Of a stretch of 64,000 nt of DNA, positions 56,456-64,000 are shown piece after piece. The position numbers were made by a program, and so were the translations under genes. How positions within the stretch are numbered: position 1 is the first letter of the stretch; each line of letters starts with the position of its first letter. Below the pieces are notes generated by a model, which saw nothing but the letters and a program-made list of their open reading frames with translations, did not search any database and was not told where the DNA came from. Source of the DNA: Paracoccaceae bacterium Fryx2 (GTDB lineage Bacteria > Pseudomonadota > Alphaproteobacteria > Rhodobacterales > Rhodobacteraceae). The stretch spans positions 3,067,501 to 3,131,500 of the forward strand of contig JAVSGI010000005.1 in NCBI GenBank assembly GCA_032334235.1, in the 5' to 3' direction.

Positions 56456-57052
56456 CTATTGCGGCACATGCTTCAGCAGGATCTGCGCGATGGCATAGGC
56501 GCGCTTTTCCAGCAGCACCGGGGTTTCGCAGACATAGGTCAGCGAGCGCGCGCGGTCGTGGTAGATGCGTTCGTCCCAGGCGATCTGTTCTTCCAGCCGG
56601 TCGATCCGGTCGAAGTCGGGGGTGGCGGCGGCCTCTTGCGCCGCCATCTCGGTGCGGGCGCGGTCGACCTCGGCGGCCAGCGCGGTCTGGCTGCGGGCAT
56701 AGCGGGCGATGCCGCCGATCAGGCGCTGCCGGTCAGCGTTCAGCTTGTCGAACACACCCAGAAAGATCGCGCCCAGCACCTGTCCGTCAGGCGGCTCGGC
56801 GGTGGCGAAGGCCGCGACCTGTTCGGCTGCGGCATCAAGGCTGACCCGCCGCAGCGACAGCACCTCGACCAGATCCTGCGCCGCAGGCGACAGCGCCGCC
56901 CCGGTCAGCGGATGCGGCCACATAAGCCCCGCCGAAAGGGTCTCGACCTTGCGCTGGATGCAGGGCCATTCGGGGTCGGAAAAATCGGCCGCTTCGGCCA
57001 GTGCCGGGATCATCAGCCCCAGGCAGAACACAAGACCCGCCGCCTTCATCAT
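56456..57052 (-). CDS. Secreted protein of unknown function in PQQ-dehydrogenase locus
   Basis: The 198-residue protein (tandem ATGs at 57052/57049; MMKAAGLVFCLGLMIPALAE) has a signal peptide cut near EAADF. The mature protein is helical with two cysteines (WPCIQRKVETL and YVCETPVLLEK) and a long charged helix (ALAAEVDRARTEMAAQEAAA). No family is recognised. It diverges from frmA, sharing the 167-bp intergenic region 57053-57219, so it may respond to the same regulator. Confidence 0.65.
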   Translation of the reverse strand: MMKAAGLVFCLGLMIPALAEAADFSDPEWPCIQRKVETLSAGLMWPHPLTGAALSPAAQDLVEVLSLRRVSLDAAAEQVAAFATAEPPDGQVLGAIFLGVFDKLNADRQRLIGGIARYARSQTALAAEVDRARTEMAAQEAAATPDFDRIDRLEEQIAWDERIYHDRARSLTYVCETPVLLEKRAYAIAQILLKHVPQ

Positions 57053-57134
57053 CGCCCCTCCGCGCCTGTCAGACCTTCAGTATAGGCCGGCTTGGCGGGC
57101 GGCCAAAGGTCCGTTCTACAAACTAAGGTCGCAA

Positions 57135-57162
57135 TTGTCGGGTGACCGTGCGCGCCTATACT
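57135..57162 (+). promoter_or_regulatory. Candidate sigma-70 promoter for frmA
   Basis: TTGTCG (57135-57140) and TATACT (57157-57162) with a 16-bp spacer resemble a housekeeping promoter, about 50 bp before the frmA start. The -10 match is good and the -35 moderate. A response-regulator site would be expected upstream but is not obvious. Confidence 0.45.
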
Positions 57163-57219
57163 CGCCCCCAATGCCAGCCATGGCGCAGAACAATTGATGA
57201 AGAATACTGGAGGTTGACC

Positions 57220-58350
57220 ATGCGCACCCGCGCCGCCGTAGCCGTAGCCGCCGGGAAACCGCTGGAGATCATGGAAGTGAACCTCGAAGGCCCGAAGGCG
57301 GGCGAGGTGATGGTCGAAATACGCGCCACCGGCATCTGCCACACCGACGAATTCACCCTGTCCGGGGCCGACCCCGAGGGCATGTTTCCGGCCATTCTGG
57401 GCCATGAAGGCGCCGGCGTGGTGGTCGAGGTCGGGCCGGGGGTGACATCGGTAAAGGTCGGTGACCATGTGATCCCGCTTTACACTCCGGAATGCCGCCA
57501 GTGCCCGTCATGCCTGTCGCAAAAGACCAACCTCTGCACCGCGATCCGCGGCACCCAGGGCCAGGGGCTGATGCCCGACGGCACCAGCCGGTTCTCGATG
57601 CTCGATGGCACGCCGATCCTGCACTACATGGGCTGCTCGACCTTCTCGAACTACACCGTGCTGCCGGAAATCGCGGTGGCCAAGGTCCGGCCCGACGCGC
57701 CGTTCGACAAGATCTGCTACATCGGCTGCGGCGTCACCACCGGCATTGGCGCAGTGATCAACACCGCCAAGGTCGAGATCGGCGCAAAGGCGGTGGTGTT
57801 CGGGCTGGGCGGCATCGGGCTGAACGTGCTGCAAGGGCTGCGGCTGGCGGGCGCCGACATGATCATCGGCGTCGATCTGAACAACGACCGCAAGGCCTGG
57901 GGCGAGCGGTTCGGGATGACGCATTTCGTCAACCCGAAGGAAATCGACGGCAGCATCGTGCAGCACATCGTCAACATGACGAAAACCCCGTTCGACCAGA
58001 TCGGCGGGGCGGATTATTCCTTCGACTGCACCGGCAACGTCAAGGTGATGCGCGACGCGCTGGAATGCACCCACCGCGGCTGGGGGCAAAGCATCATCAT
58101 CGGCGTGGCCCCTGCGGGTGCGGTGATCGAGACGCGGCCGTTCCAGCTGGTGACCGGCCGGGTCTGGAAAGGCACGGCCTTCGGTGGCGCGCGCGGCCGG
58201 ACCGACGTGCCGAAAATCGTCGACTGGTACATGGAGGGCAAGATCCAGATCGACCCGATGATCACCCACACCATGGGGCTGGAAGACATCAACAAGGGCT
58301 TCGACCTGATGCACGCGGGGGAATCGATCCGCTCGGTGGTGCTTTACTGA
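57220..58350 (+). CDS. frmA: S-(hydroxymethyl)glutathione dehydrogenase (class III alcohol dehydrogenase)
   Basis: The 376-residue zinc enzyme starts [20 protein letters not shown] after TGGAGGTTG. The catalytic zinc site is in TGICHTDEF and GHEGAGVV, the structural zinc site has the cysteines of [16 protein letters not shown], and the NAD motif is [13 protein letters not shown]. It oxidises the glutathione adduct of formaldehyde to S-formylglutathione. fghA follows with a TGATG overlap. The gene is called adhI in Rhodobacter and flhA in Paracoccus. Confidence 0.96.
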   Translation: MRTRAAVAVAAGKPLEIMEVNLEGPKAGEVMVEIRATGICHTDEFTLSGADPEGMFPAILGHEGAGVVVEVGPGVTSVKVGDHVIPLYTPECRQCPSCLSQKTNLCTAIRGTQGQGLMPDGTSRFSMLDGTPILHYMGCSTFSNYTVLPEIAVAKVRPDAPFDKICYIGCGVTTGIGAVINTAKVEIGAKAVVFGLGGIGLNVLQGLRLAGADMIIGVDLNNDRKAWGERFGMTHFVNPKEIDGSIVQHIVNMTKTPFDQIGGADYSFDCTGNVKVMRDALECTHRGWGQSIIIGVAPAGAVIETRPFQLVTGRVWKGTAFGGARGRTDVPKIVDWYMEGKIQIDPMITHTMGLEDINKGFDLMHAGESIRSVVLY

Positions 58351-59189
58351 TGGCAAGGCTGGAGGTCATATCGCAGGCACAGTGTTTCGGGGGCACGCAG
58401 GCGGTCTATCGCCACCGCTCCGATGCCTGCGACGGCGACATGACCTTCGGCCTGTTCCTGCCGCCGCAGGCCCGCCAGCATCCGGTGCCGCTGCTGTGGT
58501 ATCTGTCGGGGCTGACCTGCACGCACGAGAACGCCATGACCAAGGCCGGGCTGCAAAGCCACGCCGCGCGGCACGGGCTGGCGCTGGTGTTCCCCGACAC
58601 CTCGCCGCGCGGCGAGGGGGTGGCGGACGACGACGCCTACGATCTGGGGCAGGGGGCGGGCTTCTATGTCGATGCCACGCAGGAACCCTGGTCGCGGCAT
58701 TTCCGGATGTATGACTACATCGTGCGCGAGTTGCGCACCCTGTTGCAGGAGGCGATGCCGATAAACGGCGCGCATGGCATCACCGGGCATTCGATGGGCG
58801 GCCACGGGGCGCTGACCATCGCCTTCCGCAACCCCGACCTGTTCCGGTCGGTCTCGGCCTTCGCGCCGATCGTCAACCCGACCCGGTCCGACTGGGGCCG
58901 CAAGCAGCTTTCGGCCTATCTGGGCGACGACGAGACGACCTGGGCCAACTACGACGCCTGCCTGCTGCTGGCCGAACTGGGCTGGCAGGGCGACATCCTG
59001 ATCGACCAGGGCGTGTCCGACCAATTCGTCGAACTGCTGCGGCCCGAGGTGATGGCCGGGCTGATCGCGGCGCGGCGGCAGCCGGGCATGGTGCGGATGC
59101 AGGCGGGCTACGACCACAGCTATTCCTTCGTCGCCAGTTTCGGCGAAGACCATGTGCGCTGGCACGCAGAGCGGCTGAAGGCCGCCTAA
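58350..59189 (+). CDS. fghA: S-formylglutathione hydrolase (operon copy)
   Basis: The 279-residue esterase-D-family protein starts [20 protein letters not shown] at the TGATG overlap with frmA. It has [13 protein letters not shown], nucleophile serine in [11 protein letters not shown], the acid in ILIDQGVSDQF and histidine in AGYDHSYSFVASF. It completes glutathione-dependent formaldehyde oxidation to formate. It is clearly related to the copy at 21926-22756 (shared motifs in the same order) but differs along its length, so the two are not recent duplicates. Confidence 0.96.
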   Translation: MARLEVISQAQCFGGTQAVYRHRSDACDGDMTFGLFLPPQARQHPVPLLWYLSGLTCTHENAMTKAGLQSHAARHGLALVFPDTSPRGEGVADDDAYDLGQGAGFYVDATQEPWSRHFRMYDYIVRELRTLLQEAMPINGAHGITGHSMGGHGALTIAFRNPDLFRSVSAFAPIVNPTRSDWGRKQLSAYLGDDETTWANYDACLLLAELGWQGDILIDQGVSDQFVELLRPEVMAGLIAARRQPGMVRMQAGYDHSYSFVASFGEDHVRWHAERLKAA

Positions 59190-59360
59190 CCACGGGAGGA
59201 ACAGGGACACAGCAGCACGACCAAGGCCCCGCAGCGCGATCGCGGTACCGTGGAAGGCAATTCGCGCAGAACCGATCCCGGGAAGGGGGAGACCGCTTGG
59301 GTCTTTCCGGGGCGCAAGGGGGCAATCCCCTGATCGGAAACACACAAACGGGAGGTGAAG

Positions 59361-61163
59361 ATGTTCAGACTTCTAACACCGGTGATGGTGGTTTCGCTGG
59401 GCTGGGCCGCGACCGCCAGCGCAAATCCGGAATTGCAGTCACTGATCGATGATCCCAAGAACTGGGCGATCCAGACCGGCGACTATGCGAACCAGCGCTA
59501 TTCGGACCTTGAGCAGATCAACGCCGGAAACGTCAAGGATCTGCAGGTCGCCTGGACCTTCTCGACCGGGGTTCTGCGTGGCCATGAAGGCTCGCCCCTG
59601 GTGATCGGCGACGTGATGTATGTGCATTCGCCGTTTCCGAACATCGTCTACGCGCTTGACCTGACGAACGATGGCCGGATCCTGTGGAAATACGAACCCA
59701 AGCAGGACCCTGCCGTGATTCCGGTGATGTGCTGCGACACGGTCAACCGTGGCGTTGCCTATGCCGACGGCAAGATCTTCCTGCATCAGGCCGACACGAC
59801 CGTCGTGGCGCTGGACGCCAAGACCGGCGCCGTGGTCTGGAGCGTGAAGAACGGCGACCCGGCGATCGGTGAAACGAACACCGCCACCGTGATGCCGGTG
59901 AAGGACAAGCTGATCGTCGGCATCTCGGGCGGCGAATTCGGCGTGCGCGGTTCGGTGACGGCCTACAACATCGCGGACGGCTCGCTGGCCTGGCGCGGCT
60001 ATTCGACGGGGCCCGACAGCGAAATGCTGGTCGACCCCGAAAAGACCACCCACTTGGGCAAGCCGGTCGGCGCCGATTCCAGCCTGAACAGCTGGGAAGG
60101 CGATCAGTGGAAGATCGGCGGCGGCACCACCTGGGGCTGGTATTCCTATGATGCGGCGGAGAACCTGATCTACTACGGCTCGGGCAACCCCTCGACCTGG
60201 AACCCCGCGCAGCGCCCCGGCGACAACCGCTGGTCGATGACCATCTTCGCCCGTGATGCCGATACGGGCGTGGCAAGATGGCTCTACCAGATGACCCCGC
60301 ATGACGAGTGGGACTACGACGGCGTCAACGAGATGATCCTGACCGAGCAGACCATCGGCGGGGCCGAGCGCAAGCTTCTGACCCACTTCGACCGCAACGG
60401 CTTCGGCTACACGCTTGACCGGGTCACGGGCGAGCTGCTGGTGGCGCAGAAATACGACCCCACCGTGAACTGGGCCACCGAAGTGGTGATGGACCCGGCC
60501 TCGGATCAGTACGGACGTCCGCAGGTCGTGGCCGCCTATTCCACCGAACAGAACGGCGAGGACGTGAACTCGACCGGCATCTGCCCGGCGGCCCTTGGCA
60601 CCAAGGACCAGCAGCCCGCGGCCTATTCGCCCAAGACGGATCTGTTCTACGTGCCGACCAACCACGTCTGCATGGACTACGAGCCGTTCCGCGTCAGCTA
60701 CACCGCCGGCCAGCCTTACGTCGGCGCGACGCTGGCGATGTACCCGCCCGCCGACAGCCATGGCGGCATGGGCAACTTCATCGCCTGGGACAACAAGGAA
60801 GGCAAGATCGTGTGGTCGCTGCCCGAGCAGTTCTCGGTCTGGTCGGGCGCACTGGCCACGGCGGGCGACGTGGTGTTCTACGGCACGCTCGAAGGCTATC
60901 TGAAGGCGGTCGATGCCAAGACGGGGGCCGAGCTTTACCGCTTCAAGACCCCGTCCGGCATCATCGGCAACGTCATGACCTACGAACATGGCGGCAAGCA
61001 GTTCGTCGCCGTCTACTCGGGCGTCGGCGGCTGGGCGGGCATCGGTCTTGCGGCCGGGCTTACCAACCCGAATGACGGCCTTGGCGCAGTCGGGGGCTAC
61101 TCGGCGCTCAGCGACTATACCGCGCTGGGCGGCACTCTGACCGTGTTTGCGCTGCCGAACTGA
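59361..61163 (+). CDS. xoxF: XoxF-type lanthanide-dependent methanol dehydrogenase (PQQ)
   Basis: The 600-residue periplasmic quinoprotein starts at ATG 59361 ([20 protein letters not shown]), with GGAGG five bases before it; the adjacent GTG is too close to the ribosome site. It has the eight-bladed propeller repeats, the vicinal disulfide Cys124-Cys125, catalytic Asp318 and, two residues later, Asp320 ([11 protein letters not shown]), the residue that marks rare-earth-dependent XoxF rather than calcium-dependent MxaF. It oxidises methanol to formaldehyde or formate, giving electrons to XoxG. The 171-bp gap upstream holds its promoter, not identified. Confidence 0.97.
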   Translation: MFRLLTPVMVVSLGWAATASANPELQSLIDDPKNWAIQTGDYANQRYSDLEQINAGNVKDLQVAWTFSTGVLRGHEGSPLVIGDVMYVHSPFPNIVYALDLTNDGRILWKYEPKQDPAVIPVMCCDTVNRGVAYADGKIFLHQADTTVVALDAKTGAVVWSVKNGDPAIGETNTATVMPVKDKLIVGISGGEFGVRGSVTAYNIADGSLAWRGYSTGPDSEMLVDPEKTTHLGKPVGADSSLNSWEGDQWKIGGGTTWGWYSYDAAENLIYYGSGNPSTWNPAQRPGDNRWSMTIFARDADTGVARWLYQMTPHDEWDYDGVNEMILTEQTIGGAERKLLTHFDRNGFGYTLDRVTGELLVAQKYDPTVNWATEVVMDPASDQYGRPQVVAAYSTEQNGEDVNSTGICPAALGTKDQQPAAYSPKTDLFYVPTNHVCMDYEPFRVSYTAGQPYVGATLAMYPPADSHGGMGNFIAWDNKEGKIVWSLPEQFSVWSGALATAGDVVFYGTLEGYLKAVDAKTGAELYRFKTPSGIIGNVMTYEHGGKQFVAVYSGVGGWAGIGLAAGLTNPNDGLGAVGGYSALSDYTALGGTLTVFALPN

Positions 61164-61182
61164 GCAAGGACCATGGGCGAAG

Positions 61183-61210
61183 GGCTGGCGCGAAAGGATG
61201 CGCGCCAGCC
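61183..61210 (+). terminator. Strong hairpin between xoxF and xoxG
   Basis: GGCTGGCGCG and CGCGCCAGCC form a perfect 10-bp stem around an eight-base loop, 20 bp after the xoxF stop. It has no U-tract. It probably limits transcription into xoxG or protects the xoxF 3' end, so that the dehydrogenase is made in excess. Confidence 0.65.
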
Positions 61211-61238
61211 GCTTTCCCCGCACGAAGGATTCACCCAG

Positions 61239-61781
61239 ATGCAGAAAACCACGATTGCCCTTTCGCTGCCTGCCATTGCGGTGCTGCTTCTGGTCACCGG
61301 CACGGTCGGCGCGCAGCAGGCCGCCGGGGCCAGCGGCAACGTCCAAACCGACGCGGCCTATTCCGAGCACGGGCGCTATTTCACTGCCGACGGAGTGCCG
61401 ACCTTCAACGTCGCGGCCGATGGCATGATCGACTGGCCGACCTATTCCGGCTTCCGGCGCTACCATTCTGAATGCCACGTCTGCCACGGGCCGGAGGGCG
61501 AAGGCTCAAGCTATGCCCCGGCGCTGAAAGACTCGGCCATCAACATGGAATACTACGAATTCGTCGAAGTCGTGGTCAACGGGCGCGAGGTGGTGAACGC
61601 GGCGCAGCACAACGTGATGCCGTCGTTCGGAACCAACGTCAACGTGATGTGCTACCTCGACGACATCTACACCTATCTCAAGGCGCGCGGAGCCGGTGCG
61701 GTGCCGCGGGGCCGCCCCGGCGCCAAGGAGGCGAAATCGGATGAAATCGCTGCAGCCGAGAAGTCCTGCTTTGACATGTAG
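61239..61781 (+). CDS. xoxG: XoxG-type cytochrome c
   Basis: The 180-residue periplasmic cytochrome starts MQKTTIALSLPAIAVLLLVT; the signal peptide ends near VGAQQ. One heme-binding CHVCH motif lies in YHSECHVCHGPEGEGSSYAP, and the C-terminal part has an axial-ligand region (NVMPSFGTN). It is the electron acceptor expected for XoxF. The upstream in-frame ATG at 61173 lies before the hairpin and is not used. Its 3' end overlaps xoxJ by 41 bp. Confidence 0.92.
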   Translation: MQKTTIALSLPAIAVLLLVTGTVGAQQAAGASGNVQTDAAYSEHGRYFTADGVPTFNVAADGMIDWPTYSGFRRYHSECHVCHGPEGEGSSYAPALKDSAINMEYYEFVEVVVNGREVVNAAQHNVMPSFGTNVNVMCYLDDIYTYLKARGAGAVPRGRPGAKEAKSDEIAAAEKSCFDM

Positions 61782-62604
61782 CTGGCGCGGGATGGGCTGT
61801 CTGGTTCTGGCGCTGGCCGTAGGCCCTGCCGCCGTGGCGCAGACATCGGACCTCGTGTCGAAGACCGCGCTCCGCGTCTGTGCCGACCCGGCAAACCGGC
61901 CGCTGTCGGATGACAAGGGGGGCGGGTTCGAGAACCGGATCGCGGAACTGCTGGCAGCCGAGCTTGCCCTGCCGCTGGAATACACCTGGTTTCCGATGGC
62001 GACCGGGTTCATTCGCAAGACCCTGCAGGCCAATGAATGCGATCTGGTGATCGGCTATGCCCAGGGCGAAGAACTGGTTCTGAACACGAACCACTACTAC
62101 ACCTCTGCCTATGTGCTGATCGTGGCGACCGACGGCCCGCTGGCCGGGGTGGCGACGCTGGCGGATCCGGCCTTGCAGGGCAAGCGCGTGGGCGTGATCG
62201 CGGGCAGCCCGCCCGCCACGCATCTGGCGCGCCTCGGGCTGATGCCGCTGGCCAAGGGCTACAACCTGATGGTGGACCGCCGCTACGAAAGCCCGGCCGA
62301 GGACATGCTGGCCGATCTGGAAGGCGGCGTGATCGACGCGGGCCTGTTGTGGGGGCCGATCGGCGGGCCGCTGGTCAAGCAAAGCCACCCCGGCCTGAAG
62401 GTCACGCCGCTGGTGGCCGAAACCCTGCCGCCGCGCCTGAACTACCGCATCACCATGGGGGTGCGGCAGGGCGAAAAGGTGTGGGAACGCAAGCTGAACT
62501 CGCTGATCCGCCGCAATCAGGCCAAAATCGACGCGATCATGGCCGAGGCAGGCGTGCCGCTGCTGAACGATGCGGGCACCGCCGCGCTGGACCTGCCGAA
62601 GTGA
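61741..62604 (+). CDS. xoxJ: XoxJ periplasmic protein (solute-binding-like fold)
   Basis: The 287-residue protein starts at ATG 61741 with AAGGAGG upstream, inside the xoxG 3' end. The secretion signal is long (GCLVLALAVGPAAVAQ). The mature part resembles bacterial extracellular solute-binding family 3 proteins: LRVCADPANRPLSDDKGGGF, CDLVIGYAQGEELVLNTNHY, DRRYESPAEDML. XoxJ helps activate XoxF or load it with cofactor in other methylotrophs; it is not thought to serve a transporter. It is co-directional with xoxF-xoxG and overlaps the next gene. Confidence 0.9.
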   Translation: MKSLQPRSPALTCSWRGMGCLVLALAVGPAAVAQTSDLVSKTALRVCADPANRPLSDDKGGGFENRIAELLAAELALPLEYTWFPMATGFIRKTLQANECDLVIGYAQGEELVLNTNHYYTSAYVLIVATDGPLAGVATLADPALQGKRVGVIAGSPPATHLARLGLMPLAKGYNLMVDRRYESPAEDMLADLEGGVIDAGLLWGPIGGPLVKQSHPGLKVTPLVAETLPPRLNYRITMGVRQGEKVWERKLNSLIRRNQAKIDAIMAEAGVPLLNDAGTAALDLPK

Positions 62605-63134
62605 TCCGCGCCCTGCTGCTGGCGGGGGCCCTTCTGGCCGGACCGGCGGCATGGGGGCAGGAACAGGGTTACCGGCAAGACGATTACCGCGCCCCGGTGC
62701 CCGATGTGCTGCCCGGCGCCACGGTGGTTTCGACCGAGACCGCCTTTGCGCTGTGGAAAACCGGGCAGGTGGCTTTCATCGACGTGCTGCCCCGCGCGCC
62801 CAAGCCCGCCAACCTGCCCGAAGGCACGATCTGGCGCGACCAGCCGCGCCACTCGATTCCGGGGTCGATCTGGCTGCCCAACGTCGGCTACGGCCAGCTT
62901 GCCGAACCGATGCACGTGTGGTTCCGCACCGGTCTGGTGCAGGCGACGGGCGGCGATGCCGACCGGCCGGTGCTGTTCTTCTGTCTCGAAGACTGCTGGA
63001 TGTCGTGGAACGCGGCCAAGCGGGCGCTGGAATACGGCTACACCCGGGTGTTCTGGTATCCCGAAGGCACCGATGGCTGGGCGTTTCAGGACTATCCGAC
63101 CGAGCGGCTGGAGCCTGCGCCGGGCGGGCTCTGA
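62601..63134 (+). CDS. PQQ-associated rhodanese-like protein with CxxxCW motif
   Basis: The 177-residue secreted protein starts at GTG 62601, overlapping the xoxJ stop (GTGA), with MIRALLLAGALLAGPAAWGQ as signal. The core has IDVLPRAPKPANLPEGTIW and SIPGSIWLPNVG, a rhodanese-like arrangement, then FFCLEDCWMSWNAAKRALEY with a Cys-x3-Cys-Trp motif. Members track with PQQ-dependent alcohol oxidation and could handle sulfur or redox chemistry. It ends adjacent to the stop of the convergent SoxYZ-like gene. Confidence 0.87.
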   Translation: MIRALLLAGALLAGPAAWGQEQGYRQDDYRAPVPDVLPGATVVSTETAFALWKTGQVAFIDVLPRAPKPANLPEGTIWRDQPRHSIPGSIWLPNVGYGQLAEPMHVWFRTGLVQATGGDADRPVLFFCLEDCWMSWNAAKRALEYGYTRVFWYPEGTDGWAFQDYPTERLEPAPGGL

Positions 63135-63947
63135 TCACCAGGCGGCGAGCCTGCGTTCTGCCGTGCTGGTGGTGCCGTCGGTGTCGGTCATGGTCACGTC
63201 GATGGCGCGCGTCGCAGCGGGGATCGACAGCGACAGTTCGGGATCCTCGCTGAGCGAGATCGAGCCCGTGACATCGACATAGCGGCGGCCATCAAGCCCG
63301 ATCTGCACCGTCTCGACATAGCGCATCGGGATGAACAGCAGCGAGATCTGGTCCATCTGCATCCCGGAATGGCTGGGGTGGCGAATGCCCAGCGTCATCC
63401 GCATGTCGTCGCGGCGCAGATTGGCGAGGGCGGAGCGCAACGGCAGGGTGCCCGTCTCGCCCACCGCGATGGTCATCTGCCCCAGCGTCGCCAGCGCCAG
63501 CGCCGGGTCGCCCACCGGAGGTGCGGCGCAGGCCCCCTGACCAGAGGTCTTCACATAGCCATCGGCCACGAACAACTGCCCGTCCGAGGTTTCTGCGACC
63601 ACATGCAGCGGGGTCTGGCCGTTGATGCGCAGCGTGGCGTCAAAGCGGAAGCGGGCCTGCGGCTCGGCCAGCCGGAACACGGTCGAAACCGGCATCGGGT
63701 TGTTGTCGAGCACCAGCGTCACCGCGCTGAGCATCCGGCCAGGCGGCGCCGCCACCTCGGCCCCGATCACGGTGCGGGCATCGTTGCCGGTGCGGTAGGG
63801 CGCGGCCAGCGTGATCACCCCGGCGGCGGGGTGCAGCACCCGTTCGCCGTAAAGCTGGTGGCGGATGTCGGGCCAGGCGGCCTCGTCCGCCGTGGCGGGC
63901 GCGGCGCACAGCAGCGCCACTACGGCAAGACACGCCTTCCACTGCAT
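63135..63947 (-). CDS. Quinoprotein-associated SoxYZ-like carrier (second copy)
   Basis: The 270-residue secreted protein starts MQWKACLAVVALLCAAPATA. It has the same SoxY-SoxZ fusion layout as 54449-55258: a first domain ending in TSGQGACAAPPVGD, with one cysteine at the arm position but without the GGC seen in the first copy, and a second domain with LGIRHPSHSGMQMDQISLLF. Its start overlaps the stop of a gene that begins beyond the window. Divergence between the copies suggests two carriers with different partners. Confidence 0.83.
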   Translation of the reverse strand: MQWKACLAVVALLCAAPATADEAAWPDIRHQLYGERVLHPAAGVITLAAPYRTGNDARTVIGAEVAAPPGRMLSAVTLVLDNNPMPVSTVFRLAEPQARFRFDATLRINGQTPLHVVAETSDGQLFVADGYVKTSGQGACAAPPVGDPALALATLGQMTIAVGETGTLPLRSALANLRRDDMRMTLGIRHPSHSGMQMDQISLLFIPMRYVETVQIGLDGRRYVDVTGSISLSEDPELSLSIPAATRAIDVTMTDTDGTTSTAERRLAAW

Positions 63948-64000
63948 CAGCCATCCCCCTCATCTGTCGCCACGAAGCGCCCGAAGGCCCGGGGCCCGTC
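63947..64000 (-). CDS. C-terminal end of an unidentified gene running off the window
   Basis: The minus-strand frame entering from the right reads DGPRAFGRFVATDEGDG and stops at TGA, which overlaps the SoxYZ-like start (TGATG). The overlap shows an upstream partner in the same operon. The visible 17 residues are too few to name it. Confidence 0.5.
   Translation of the reverse strand, partial: DGPRAFGRFVATDEGDG

Noticed and set aside
59190-59360. Stem-loop near AGACC-GCTT-GGTCT before xoxF as a riboswitch
   Set aside because: The stem is short and imperfect and matches no riboswitch class I know; it may be a chance pairing in the leader.

Overview
The window is high-GC alphaproteobacterial DNA, almost certainly from a Rhodobacterales/Rhodobacteraceae bacterium. 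The evidence is the conserved gene orders rsfS-rlmH-gpmI-envC-like-ctpA-rppH and accD-folC, LexA boxes of the alphaproteobacterial type GTTC-N7-GTTC, an Irr-type operator before a membrane-bound ferritin gene, and a xoxF/glutathione-formaldehyde cluster like those of Rhodobacter and Paracoccus. No transposase, phage gene or CRISPR array was found.

Layout. 1-1.4 kb: start of dnaE2 (error-prone polymerase), leftward. 1.6-12 kb: housekeeping genes for peptidoglycan turnover, fatty-acid and folate synthesis, RNA turnover, glycolysis and ribosome silencing. 12.3-18.8 kb: leucine synthesis (leuC, leuD, leuB) with a membrane protein, an endonuclease/exonuclease/phosphatase-fold protein and an EamA transporter, then tRNA-Pro(CGG). 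18.9-23.7 kb: a leftward six-gene run (AEC transporter, S-formylglutathione hydrolase, DUF188, EamA, HAD, ornithine cyclodeaminase-like). 23.9-28.8 kb: accessory genes: mbfA, a TetR operon with three operators, two NYN-domain proteins, two tandem I78 inhibitor-like lipoproteins and cytochrome c'. 29-37.3 kb: a LexA-controlled imuB, ilvD, unknown proteins and a 2,4-dienoyl-CoA reductase. 37.7-48.6 kb: a catabolic island. 49.2-64 kb: the methanol/formaldehyde oxidation locus.

The most unusual part is the island at 37.7-48.6 kb. It encodes its own sigma-54 factor (RpoN), a short sigma-54 activator with no sensor domain, a five-gene peptide-type ABC transporter, a C45-family N-terminal nucleophile hydrolase/acyltransferase, and an AtuA-like/DUF4387 pair. 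Both transcription units begin at nearly identical -24/-12 promoters, and each has a similar 15-bp dyad 70-95 bp upstream. Because the activator is the last gene of the transporter unit, it should drive its own synthesis. Degraded DNA on both sides suggests insertion as a block. The substrate is unknown.

In the last 15 kb, a response regulator, a FIST-domain protein and a soluble hybrid kinase precede frmA-fghA (glutathione-dependent formaldehyde oxidation) and xoxF-xoxG-xoxJ (lanthanide-type methanol dehydrogenase, cytochrome c and periplasmic partner). With them lie a CxxxCW protein, a zinc metallohydrolase, two SoxYZ-like carriers and three secreted proteins of unknown role. Together they would oxidise methanol in the periplasm and formaldehyde to formate in the cytoplasm.
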